A stretch of DNA of 5,472 bases from Caulobacteraceae bacterium (GCA_947501315.1 CANMXH010000151.1:1-5472), one strand, 5' to 3'. Numbered from the stretch's first letter, positions 1-5,150 are shown. The notes: generated by a model not told the origin, from the sequence alone. Numbers and translations: made by a program.

Positions 1-85
1 CCTCGGCTTCTCGACCACGGGCGAGGTCATCCACGTCGATGCCGGCTTCCACATGATGGGCATGGCGGCGGACGAGGAGGGGTAG
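1..85 (+). CDS. fabI: Enoyl-[acyl-carrier-protein] reductase FabI, C-terminal end (partial)
   Basis: Only the last 27 codons are present; the gene begins before the window. In the frame starting at base 2 it reads LGFSTTGEVIHVDAGFHMMGM followed by a short acidic tail, AADEEG, and a TAG stop at 83-85. The TGE-(V/I)-x-HVDAG-(F/Y)-H-x-MGM ending is typical of FabI, the NADH-dependent enoyl-ACP reductase of type II fatty acid synthesis, a cytosolic short-chain dehydrogenase family enzyme. In this family the VDAG/VDGG segment lies at the end of the Rossmann fold and contributes to oligomer packing. The catalytic Tyr and Lys lie upstream and cannot be checked, so another short-chain dehydrogenase remains possible. 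The next gene is on the same strand 73 bp downstream; a small hairpin lies between them. Confidence 0.7.
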   Translation, partial: LGFSTTGEVIHVDAGFHMMGMAADEEG

Positions 86-86
86 C

Positions 87-100
87 TCACGCGAGCGTGA
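87..100 (+). terminator. Small hairpin just after fabI stop, possible weak terminator
   Basis: TCACG (87-91) and CGTGA (96-100) form a 5-bp stem with a 4-base loop, starting one base after the fabI stop codon. It is followed by TTGGGTTGT, which is only moderately T-rich. This could be a weak intrinsic terminator for fabI, but the stem is short. Confidence 0.3.
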
Positions 101-112
101 TTGGGTTGTAAG

Positions 113-144
113 CATTGATCTTGCAAAGGTTGTGCAAATCAATG
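113..144 (+). promoter_or_regulatory. Imperfect inverted repeat in leader of the JAMM-domain gene
   Basis: CATTGAT (113-119) plus TTGCA (121-125) is complementary to TGCAA (133-137) plus ATCAATG (138-144). This gives 12 paired bases with one bulged C at 120 and a 7-base loop (126-132). The segment is AT-rich against a GC-rich background and ends 14 bases before the ATG at 159. It could be an operator for a dimeric repressor or a hairpin in the mRNA leader. An upstream in-frame GTG (132) falls inside the structure, which argues for the ATG at 159 as start. No regulator is encoded in the window. Confidence 0.4.
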
Positions 145-158
145 TGGGTGAACCTGTT

Positions 159-878
159 ATGACCGACCCGACCCCCCATGAACTGGACGAAATCGTCGTA
201 AGGGGCCAGCGGCGCCGTCCCGGTGGAGCCTTCCCGGCCGGCCCTGGCGGCGGCGGCGGAGCGGGTGATGGTGGCGGCGAACACCAGAACGAGGTGGAGG
301 AAAATGATCCTCCGCCAGATCAGATCGATCCCTGCGCCGATCCTGCAACGGCACTCCCGTGGAACGCTGATGCGGCGGGAGCCGCCACTGTGGCGAAATT
401 TCTTCTTAAGGCGGCAGAGATCGGATTCGCGGACGCTCCGAACGGATTGCCGAGCTTGCTGAACCGCGAGTTTGGGAGCTTTCTTGTTCGGGGCTCTGGA
501 CAATCTGTGAGTACCGGTCCGGTCACCGCTGGCCCACCCCGCGATCAAACAAACCCGAACTGGGTATCGACGCTAACCATCGATCCCACCGGCGTAACGC
601 CGGCGAACTACCAAGGAGATGTTCACAGCCATCCCAACGGCAATCCGTTGCCCAGCGAGGCTGATTGGATAAGCTTTATGGCCAACAACCAACAAGCTCG
701 AGACGCGGGTCGCACTGGCGAGACATTCTACATGTACATTGTCGCGGCGGGTCAGAATGGCGGGCCGCCGACAATTCGTGTCTATCAAGATGGTCCGCGC
801 GCGGCGAACAGTCCCAACCCGGCCAGGCCGACCGCAGAGGGACCGGAGGTGAACCCAGATGCCCAACCCTGTCCGTAG
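159..878 (+). CDS. JAMM/MPN+ metalloprotease-like protein with N-terminal IVVRGQRRR motif
   Basis: The protein has 239 residues from ATG 159; a GTG at 132 would add 9. Residues 10-20 read DEIVVRGQRRR, resembling the TonB-box/plug start (EIVVTGxR) of alphaproteobacterial TonB-dependent receptors, but there is no signal peptide before it. Residues 21-40 are a Gly/Pro-rich linker, followed by an acidic stretch. The C-terminal half contains HSHPNGNPLPSEAD at 156-169, which fits the JAMM signature H-S-H-x7-S-x2-D exactly: H156, H158 and D169 are zinc-ligand candidates and S166 the conserved Ser. E104 in NREFGSFLV is a good candidate for the upstream catalytic Glu. JAMM domains cleave isopeptide or peptide bonds and occur in deubiquitinases, phage-tail and cell-wall peptidases, and polymorphic toxins (DUF4329-like JAB domains). 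The substrate is unknown. Codons such as CTT, TTT and AAA (around 391-405) are unlike the neighbours, suggesting acquisition. It overlaps the next gene by 20 bp. The motif is certain; the biological role is not. Confidence 0.72.
   Translation: MTDPTPHELDEIVVRGQRRRPGGAFPAGPGGGGGAGDGGGEHQNEVEENDPPPDQIDPCADPATALPWNADAAGAATVAKFLLKAAEIGFADAPNGLPSLLNREFGSFLVRGSGQSVSTGPVTAGPPRDQTNPNWVSTLTIDPTGVTPANYQGDVHSHPNGNPLPSEADWISFMANNQQARDAGRTGETFYMYIVAAGQNGGPPTIRVYQDGPRAANSPNPARPTAEGPEVNPDAQPCP
845..852 (+). promoter_or_regulatory. Strong Shine-Dalgarno for the exported partner gene, inside the upstream CDS
   Basis: GGAGGTGA at 845-852 is a near-perfect anti-16S match, 6 bases (853-858) before the ATG at 859. 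It lies within the last codons of the JAMM-domain gene, so the downstream protein has its own strong initiation site while the two genes are translationally linked. It fixes the start at 859. By contrast, the JAMM gene has only a weak GGGTG (146-150) before its ATG. Confidence 0.8.
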
Positions 879-1386
879 TCTCCTGCATCGCGGCGGCAGC
901 TTGACCCTGCTTGTATTGTCGGCGACCTGTGGGGCGGCGTTCGCTCAGAGTCCCAACGAACAGCAGGCCGTGACGCTGAACCCTTGGCCTTATACGAACC
1001 TGATCGCCGAGGGGTCGCAGGGTCACCGGCTCGAAATCGTCACAGAAGCCGGCATCTATAATCAGGCCACCGCGATCCTGACGTTTGGGGGCCAAACCTG
1101 GAAGGTGACCGACTGGCAGTGTGAACAGTTTCGCGCCGCCCTCAACACCTATCGTGCCCTCCCGGGCCTGAAGCCCGGCCCCGGCTTGCTCCTTCCCGGT
1201 GCCTCACCCGAGCGTCCTATGCCGCCTTACCGTCCGCACGGTGAGATGTGGACTATCAGAACGCATCTGCATGCCCCGGACTGGTCGGCGATTGCCGTTG
1301 AAATGCGCGGCGGCCAAGGCCCTTATGCCTTCTGGATGAGCGACACCGTAGAAGTGATCAAGAGTTGTGGGCCGCCCTTGGAATGA
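859..1386 (+). CDS. Hypothetical exported (periplasmic) protein paired with the JAMM-domain protein
   Basis: The protein has 175 residues. The N-terminus is a Sec signal peptide: basic n-region (R6, H10, R11), hydrophobic core about 13-26, and a good signal peptidase I site AFA|QS after A29. A Cys at 24 is preceded by SAT, a poor lipobox, so a lipoprotein is unlikely. The mature part (about 146 residues) is rich in Trp, Pro and Gly and has exactly two cysteines, C88 (WQCEQF) and C170 (KSCGPP), which could form a disulfide in the periplasm. There is no other membrane segment. I do not recognise a family. The gene overlaps the JAMM gene by 20 bp and shares its less GC-biased composition, so the two were probably acquired and expressed together. 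A periplasmic immunity or inhibitor protein for the JAMM protein is the most interesting reading, but an accessory or cell-envelope role is equally open. Confidence 0.75.
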   Translation: MPNPVRSLLHRGGSLTLLVLSATCGAAFAQSPNEQQAVTLNPWPYTNLIAEGSQGHRLEIVTEAGIYNQATAILTFGGQTWKVTDWQCEQFRAALNTYRALPGLKPGPGLLLPGASPERPMPPYRPHGEMWTIRTHLHAPDWSAIAVEMRGGQGPYAFWMSDTVEVIKSCGPPLE

Positions 1387-1437
1387 TCATATTGGTTGTG
1401 AGATTGCCAAGAATGCCGAAGAGGAGGCGCGCGGAAC

Positions 1438-1965
1438 TCAGTCCGGCTCGCGCTCGCCGATCTCGGTCGGTTTCACCGCCAGCAGCCAGCCGTCGGCGAT
1501 CTGCAGCTCGGGCACGGCGTCTTTCGTGAAGGGCAGGTACCAGGTCGGGCCGCCGGTCGCGGGGGCGATCTCCAGCATGTCGTCGGCGCCGAAATTCTGC
1601 ACGGACTTCACGGTTCCGAGGATGAGGCCTTCGGGGTCGCGGGCCTCAAGGCCCACGAGGTCAGTCAGATAGAATTCGTCCTCTTCCGGCTCGGGCAGGC
1701 GGTCGCGCGGGATGTACAGCTTCAGCCCGCGCAGGGCGTCGGCCTGTTCCTTGGTGGCGATCTCCTTCGCCCGGCCGACGACGGCGGACTTCTCCGCCCG
1801 TCCTCCGGTCAGGGTCAGGCCGGTCGATCCGTCGGCGCGCAGCAGGACGCCGTAAGACAGCAGGGTGATCGGCTCGGCGGTCCAGGCGGTCACCCGCACC
1901 TCGCCCTTGACCCCGAACCCGCCGGCGACCTGGCCGACGAGGATGAGTTTGCTGCTTTCGGTCAC
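1438..1965 (-). CDS. rimM: Ribosome maturation factor RimM
   Basis: RimM binds ribosomal protein S19 and assists processing and assembly of the 16S rRNA 3' (head) domain of the 30S subunit, in the cytosol. The 175-residue length fits the family (about 165-180). The N-terminal barrel opens with LVGQVAGGFGVKGEVRV at about 9-25, matching the family VGxIxxxHGxxGEVxV. The C-terminal PRC-barrel begins near EEDEFYLTDLVGLEA (94-108) and continues through LGTVKSVQNFGADDMLEI and WYLPFTKD to the usual ADGWLL. I chose the GTG at 1965 (VTESSKL...): it gives the normal family N-terminus and has GGAG (1973-1976 on the complement) 7 bases upstream. An ATG at 2010 would add 15 residues translated from an intergenic repeat. 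It follows rpsP after 141 bp and ends 51 bp from the convergent exported-protein gene. The trmD gene that commonly follows rimM is absent here. Confidence 0.93.
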   Translation of the reverse strand: MTESSKLILVGQVAGGFGVKGEVRVTAWTAEPITLLSYGVLLRADGSTGLTLTGGRAEKSAVVGRAKEIATKEQADALRGLKLYIPRDRLPEPEEDEFYLTDLVGLEARDPEGLILGTVKSVQNFGADDMLEIAPATGGPTWYLPFTKDAVPELQIADGWLLAVKPTEIGEREPD

Positions 1966-1974
1966 CGAACAACT

Positions 1975-2099
1975 CCGCTCATCCCGGCGAATGCCGGGAC
2001 CCAGATCCAAACGCCGTCCCCAGATAGCAGAAAAGCAGCGCCCGAACGTCGAGCACTGCTTTCTGTCATCTGGGCCCCGGCATTCGCCGGGGTGAGCGG
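1975..2099. repeat. Paired inverted palindromic repeats (REP/BIME-like) filling the rpsP-rimM gap
   Basis: Two 32-bp arms, 1975-2006 and 2068-2099, are inverted copies matching at 30 of 32 positions. Each arm carries its own hairpin: CCCGGC-GAAT-GCCGGG (1983-1998) and CCCCGGC-ATTC-GCCGGGG (2075-2092). The two differences between arms are a compensatory pair: T1982-A1999 on the left is C2075-G2092 on the right. A second, nested inverted repeat joins 2018-2038 to 2056-2074 (CCCCAGAT...CAGAAAAGCAG with CTGCTTTCTGTCATCTGGG). The unit occupies 125 of the 141 intergenic bases and its left edge includes part of the rimM Shine-Dalgarno. It resembles short repeats dispersed in Caulobacterales genomes. 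As RNA it could attenuate or stabilise the rpsP-rimM transcript. Confidence 0.85.
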
Positions 2100-2106
2100 A
2101 TGAGGC

Positions 2107-2727
2107 CTAAGCCTCGGTCTTTTCTTCTTCGGTCGCTTCGGCGGCCGGGGCTTCCTCGGCGGCGGCTTCGGCCGGGGCCTCTTCGGTCACGGCTTCCGCT
2201 TCAGCGGCCGGAGCCTCTTCAGCGGCGGCCTCGGCCGGGGCTTCTTCAGCGACGGCTTCGGGCTCCGGAGCCGGCGGTGCGTTCTTCGCGGCTTCGGCGG
2301 CAGCAGCCGCTTCTTCCTTGGCGCGGACGGCGGCTTCAGCGGCCTCGATCTTGGCGGCGGCTTCGGCCTCGGCGCGGTCGGCTTCGCGCTGGGCGCGCTC
2401 GGCAGCGCGTTCCTGGGCCTTCTTGCCCGGCTCGGCCTTCTTCGGGTTGTTGCCCTGGGTCCACTTGACCTTGCCGGCGAGGGCTTCGTCCTGGCTCAGG
2501 AAGCGGGCGACGCGGTCGGTGGGCTGGGCGCCCTTGCCGAGCCATTCGGCGATCCGGTCGGTCTTCAGATTGACGCGCTTCTGCTCGCCGTCGCGCGGCA
2601 GCATCGGGTTGTAGGTGCCGACCCGCTCGATGAATTTGCCGTCGCGCGGCGCGTGGCTGTCAGCAACGACGATGTAATAGTAGGGGCGCTTCTTGGCACC
2701 ACCGCGGGCCAGACGAATCTTCAGCAT
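2107..2727 (-). CDS. rpsP: 30S ribosomal protein S16, with long Ala/Glu-rich C-terminal extension
   Basis: S16 is a primary 16S rRNA-binding protein of the 30S body and is needed for small-subunit assembly. Residues 1-82 are the conserved core: MLKIRLARGGAKKRPYYYIV, then RDGKFIERVGTYNP, the RIAEWLGKGAQPTDRV segment and FLSQDEAL. The whole protein is 206 residues against roughly 80-110 for the core family; alphaproteobacterial S16 proteins often carry a tail, but this one is long. Residues about 97-150 are Lys/Arg/Ala/Glu-rich and probably a continuous charged helix. Residues 157-198 are two copies of a 21-residue acidic unit (EAVAEEAPAEAAAEEAPAAEA), followed by TEEEKTEA. The ATG at 2727 is the family start; a weak purine-rich AAAGAG lies just upstream. 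The ffh stop is 25 bp before the start, so co-transcription with ffh is likely, and rimM follows. Confidence 0.96.
   Translation of the reverse strand: MLKIRLARGGAKKRPYYYIVVADSHAPRDGKFIERVGTYNPMLPRDGEQKRVNLKTDRIAEWLGKGAQPTDRVARFLSQDEALAGKVKWTQGNNPKKAEPGKKAQERAAERAQREADRAEAEAAAKIEAAEAAVRAKEEAAAAAEAAKNAPPAPEPEAVAEEAPAEAAAEEAPAAEAEAVTEEAPAEAAAEEAPAAEATEEEKTEA
2134..2259 (-). repeat. Tandem 63-bp duplication encoding 21-residue acidic repeats in the S16 tail
   Basis: Unit 1 (2197-2259, residues 157-177) and unit 2 (2134-2196, residues 178-198) are adjacent and in frame. The proteins differ only at Ala160/Thr181. The DNA differs at 10 of 63 positions, all synonymous except those in that one codon. 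The duplication is therefore not recent, or the peptide has been kept under selection while the DNA drifted. Each unit itself contains a near-duplicated EEAPAEA/EEAPAAEA half. Confidence 0.9.
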
Positions 2728-2752
2728 TTTCAGTCTCTTTCGTTAAGTCGGA

Positions 2753-4279
2753 TTATTTCTTGGGAGGGAAGCCCGGAAGACCCGGAAGGCCCCCCGGAAG
2801 TTGTCCGCCGCCCAGGCCCGCGAGGCGGTCCTGAAGGGCTTTCATTTCGTCGGCGCCGGGCTCGGGCATGCGGCCGCCCCCCATCGCCTTGAGGCGGGCC
2901 AGGTCGGGGCCGCCCCCCATGCCGCCGCCACCGAGGCCGCCCATCATGGCGGCCATCTGTTTCATGCCCTTGCCGCCGCCGCGCGACATGGACTTGACCA
3001 TATCGGCCATCTGGCGGTGCTGTTTGAGCAGGCGGTTGATGTCCTGGACCTCGACCCCGGCACCGGCGGCGACGCGCTTCTTGCGGCTGGCGTTGAGCAG
3101 GTCGGGCTTCTTGCGCTCGGCCCTGGTCATCGAGGAGATGATGGCTTCCTGGCGGGCGATCATGCGGTCATCGACGCCGCTGTCGGCCATCTGGGCCTTC
3201 ATCTTGGCCACACCGGGCAACATGCCCATGATGCCCTGCAGACCGCCCATCCGCTTCATCTGCTGCAGCTGGGCGGCGAGGTCGTTGAGGTCGAACTGGC
3301 CCTTGGCCAGTTTGCGGGCCATGGCCTCGGCCTTGGAGGCGTCCAGCTCCTGCGATGCCTTCTCGACCAGGGCGACGATGTCCCCCTGACCCAGGATCCG
3401 CCCGGCAACGCGGCGGGCGTCGAACACTTCCAGCGCATCGACCTTCTCGCCGGCGCCGATGTATTTGATCGGCAGGCCGGTGACGGCGCGCATCGACAGC
3501 ATGGCCCCGCCGCGCCCGTCGCCGTCGGCGCGGGTCAGGACGAGGCCGGTCAGCGGCAGGCGGTCGTGGAAGGCCCTGGCCGTGCGCACCGCGTCCTGAC
3601 CGGTCAGGCTGTCGGCGACCAGCAGGGTCTCGACGGGCTTCGACACGGCGGCCACCTCGGCCACCTCGGCCATCAGGGCCTCATCCAGGGTGATCCGGCC
3701 GGCGGTGTCGAGGATCAGGACATCGAAGCCCTGGAGTTTCGCCGACTGCAGGGCGCGTTTGGTGATCTGGATCGGCGACTCGCCGGCCACGATCGGCAGG
3801 GTGGCGACCTCGATCTGTTTGCCGAGGGTCTGCAGCTGCTCCATGGCCGCCGGACGACGCGTGTCCAGCGAGGCCATCATGACCTTCTTGCGATCGAACT
3901 TCGTGAGACGAAGGGCCAGCTTGGCCGAGGTCGTGGTCTTGCCCGAGCCTTGCAGGCCGGCCATCAGGATCACGGCGGGCGGGGTGGCGTTCAGGTTGAT
4001 CGGAGTGGGCTCGTCCCCGCCCAGCATCTCGACCAGGCCGTCATAGACGATCTTGATGACCTGATCGGCCGGCTTGACCGAGCGGATGACCTCCTCGCCG
4101 GTGGCGCGTTCGGTGGCGAAGGCGATGAAGTCCTTGACGACGGGCAGGGCGACGTCGGCCTCGAGCAGGGCCACGCGCACTTCGCGCATCGCCTCCGACA
4201 CGTCCTTTTCGGACAGGGCGCCGCGCCCGGTGATCCGGTCGAAGACGCCTGTCAGCCGCTCGTTCAGAGCCTCGAACAT
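2753..4279 (-). CDS. ffh: Signal recognition particle protein Ffh (SRP54 GTPase)
   Basis: Ffh binds 4.5S SRP RNA and the signal sequences of nascent membrane proteins, and delivers ribosomes to the FtsY receptor by paired GTP hydrolysis. The protein has 508 residues. The N domain is 1-about 95 (MFEALNERLTG, ALLEADVALPVVK). G-domain motifs: G1 GLQGSGKTT 108-116, DTRRPAA 139-145, G3 DTAGR 191-195, G4 TRADG 249-253 followed by DGRGG, and GAGEK 275-279. The M domain starts near 315; SRKKRVAAGAGVEVQDINRL (398-417) is the RNA-binding helix-turn-helix. The C-terminus (about 430-508) is a Met/Gly/Pro-rich tail, probably disordered. I chose the ATG at 4279, which has GAGG (4285-4288) 5 bases upstream and the family N-terminus; an ATG at 4306 would add 9 atypical residues. 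It is first in the ffh-rpsP-rimM block. The 4.5S RNA gene is not recognisable here. Confidence 0.97.
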   Translation of the reverse strand: MFEALNERLTGVFDRITGRGALSEKDVSEAMREVRVALLEADVALPVVKDFIAFATERATGEEVIRSVKPADQVIKIVYDGLVEMLGGDEPTPINLNATPPAVILMAGLQGSGKTTTSAKLALRLTKFDRKKVMMASLDTRRPAAMEQLQTLGKQIEVATLPIVAGESPIQITKRALQSAKLQGFDVLILDTAGRITLDEALMAEVAEVAAVSKPVETLLVADSLTGQDAVRTARAFHDRLPLTGLVLTRADGDGRGGAMLSMRAVTGLPIKYIGAGEKVDALEVFDARRVAGRILGQGDIVALVEKASQELDASKAEAMARKLAKGQFDLNDLAAQLQQMKRMGGLQGIMGMLPGVAKMKAQMADSGVDDRMIARQEAIISSMTRAERKKPDLLNASRKKRVAAGAGVEVQDINRLLKQHRQMADMVKSMSRGGGKGMKQMAAMMGGLGGGGMGGGPDLARLKAMGGGRMPEPGADEMKALQDRLAGLGGGQLPGGLPGLPGFPPKK

Positions 4280-4495
4280 ACAAACCTCGTCAGCCCTGCG
4301 GGCCACTACATCCGACGGGTGAGACGGTCTCCATAGCGAAATGGCCTCCGGCGACGATCACGTCGGCGGAGGGTTCTCGCCATCCTCGTCCGGTCGAAAC
4401 CGGGGTCGTGATGGTGGAGACGCGAGGTTCACTTGCGTCGGAAGCGGCGGCTTATGGCGGAAAAGGCGGGCGAAGACAAGGCTGGGGGCCGGGCT
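4280..4495. other. Non-coding upstream region of ffh with short hairpins
   Basis: This is the first part of a 545-bp stretch without a convincing gene (4280-4824). The ffh promoter should lie here but no clear -35/-10 pair is visible. A GCTATG on the complement strand (about 4332-4337) loosely resembles a Caulobacter -10, without a good -35. Hairpins: 4345-4356 with 4361-4372 (CCTCCGGCGACG, 11 of 12 pairs, ATCA loop), and CCGGT/ACCGG at 4390-4403, which gives a UUCG loop on the complement strand. Reading frames through the region are low-complexity and lack ribosome sites. No SRP RNA-like apical motif was found. Confidence 0.4.
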
Positions 4496-4658
4496 GGTTC
4501 ATCACAACGAACACAACGACTCCACAACGAGCACGACGGGGCCGGCTCTCCGCCGTCGCGCGCAGCGCCTTCCCGTCCAGGGAGGAATGGCGCGTTCGCG
4601 CCCCACCCACGCTGCCGTCGTGTCCTTTGTGGAGTCGTTGTGTTCGTTGTGATGAACC
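4494..4658. mobile_element. MITE-like element with 44-bp terminal inverted repeats
   Basis: The left arm (4496-4539) and right arm (4615-4658) are inverted copies: the outer 32 bp are identical and 41 of 44 match overall. The arm starts GGTTCATCACAACGAACACA and is built from spaced ACAACGA units (4504-4510, 4513-4519, 4524-4530, then ACGACGG 4533-4539). The 75-bp centre is GC-rich and includes a GGCGC/GCGCC hairpin (4589-4602). Direct CCGGG copies at 4489-4493 and 4659-4663 flank the unit and could be a 5-bp target duplication, though such a match is cheap in GC-rich DNA. There is no transposase frame. It could be a non-autonomous element, or a structured repeat whose transcript folds into a long hairpin. 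Confidence 0.6.
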
Positions 4659-4682
4659 CCGGGTCCGCTTGATGCGCCGTCA

Positions 4683-4698
4683 AACGGTGATCACCGTT
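4683..4698. promoter_or_regulatory. Perfect 16-bp palindrome upstream of urcA, candidate operator
   Basis: AACGGTGATCACCGTT is fully self-complementary with no spacer, typical of a site for a dimeric repressor rather than an RNA hairpin, which would need a loop. It lies 126 bp before the urcA ATG, beyond the repeat element. No regulator gene is in the window, so the ligand and protein are unknown. A clear promoter next to it cannot be pointed to. Confidence 0.45.
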
Positions 4699-4824
4699 CA
4701 GGTTTCCGCGAATTCATGCGGCGTCGCTATCTGGCCGCGGAAGTCACACGGGCCTGCAACAGCCGGTCCCTATTTCCCGGGCCGTCGCCGCGAGGAGCGA
4801 CGCAGACCTTCCCGGGAATTCGCC

Positions 4825-5127
4825 ATGAAGACCTTCGCTTCTCTCGCCGCCGTCCTTGCCGTCAGCCTCGCCGCCGGCACCGCCTCCGCCCGGGAGGCCC
4901 GCGTCCGGTGGGGTGATCTGGACCTGTCCAGTGTTGCCGGCGCAGACGCCTTCGATGCCCGGGTCTCGGCCGCGGCCAGCCGGGCTTGCCGGGGCGTCAA
5001 ACGCCCGGGCAGCCGTATCAGCGACCGCGCCTTCTGCCGCGCCGCATTCCGCAATGAGGCTGTCCGGCAGCTGCCGGGCGCCGTTCAGGTGGACTATGCG
5101 CTCAGCCGCCTGCCGGTCATCCTCTGA
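4825..5127 (+). CDS. UrcA family secreted protein
   Basis: This is a 100-residue exported protein. The Sec signal peptide has K2, a hydrophobic core about 4-18 and a site ASA|RE after A22. The mature part begins REARVRWGDLDLSSVAGADA, then a helix with AAASRAC (C55) and a second cysteine in DRAFCRAAF (C71). The V-x-(Y/W)-x-DLDLSS-x-G start, the xAAxxxC helix and two cysteines match the UrcA family, small periplasmic proteins common in Caulobacterales and Sphingomonadales with no established biochemical function. The two cysteines probably form a disulfide. I chose the ATG at 4825: GGGA (4814-4817) lies 7 bases upstream and it gives a clean signal peptide; the open frame continues upstream to about 4408 but through repeat and non-coding sequence. 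It appears monocistronic and is followed by a hairpin terminator shared with the convergent gene. Confidence 0.8.
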   Translation: MKTFASLAAVLAVSLAAGTASAREARVRWGDLDLSSVAGADAFDARVSAAASRACRGVKRPGSRISDRAFCRAAFRNEAVRQLPGAVQVDYALSRLPVIL

Positions 5128-5150
5128 GCCTCGCACCGGACAGACAAAAA

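Noticed and set aside
87..548. A 153-codon minus-strand frame opposite the JAMM gene
   Set aside because: Low-complexity Arg/Ala-rich translation without motifs or ribosome site; the + frame has the JAMM motif and the coupled downstream gene.
919..930. Lipobox in the exported partner protein (Cys24)
   Set aside because: The residues before Cys are Ser-Ala-Thr, and Thr at -1 is a poor lipobox; a standard AFA signal peptidase I site follows five residues later.
1966..2010. ATG at 2010 as rimM start
   Set aside because: The extra 15 residues are read from the palindromic repeat; the GTG at 1965 has a correctly spaced GGAG and the family N-terminus.
2801..4336. A 511-codon open frame on the + strand opposite ffh
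   Set aside because: Antisense shadow of a high-GC gene: His/Gly/Leu/Ala-rich composition and no family motif, while the minus frame encodes a fully recognisable Ffh.
4280..4495. SRP (4.5S) RNA gene next to ffh
   Set aside because: I looked for the conserved GGAA apical loop and asymmetric internal loop and found no matching hairpin on either strand.
4504..4539. CRISPR-like or iteron array from spaced ACAACGA units
   Set aside because: Units are 7 bp with 2-4 bp spacers inside a terminal inverted repeat and there are only three or four; no replication gene or cas gene is nearby.
4341..4683. Open frames in both directions across the inverted-repeat element
   Set aside because: They exist because the repeat has no stops in several frames; translations are Thr/Arg low-complexity, lack ribosome sites and change identity at the repeat borders.
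4408..4824. Long N-terminal extension of the urcA frame
   Set aside because: It would bury the signal peptide and run through the repeat element; the ATG at 4825 has a ribosome site and a normal family N-terminus.
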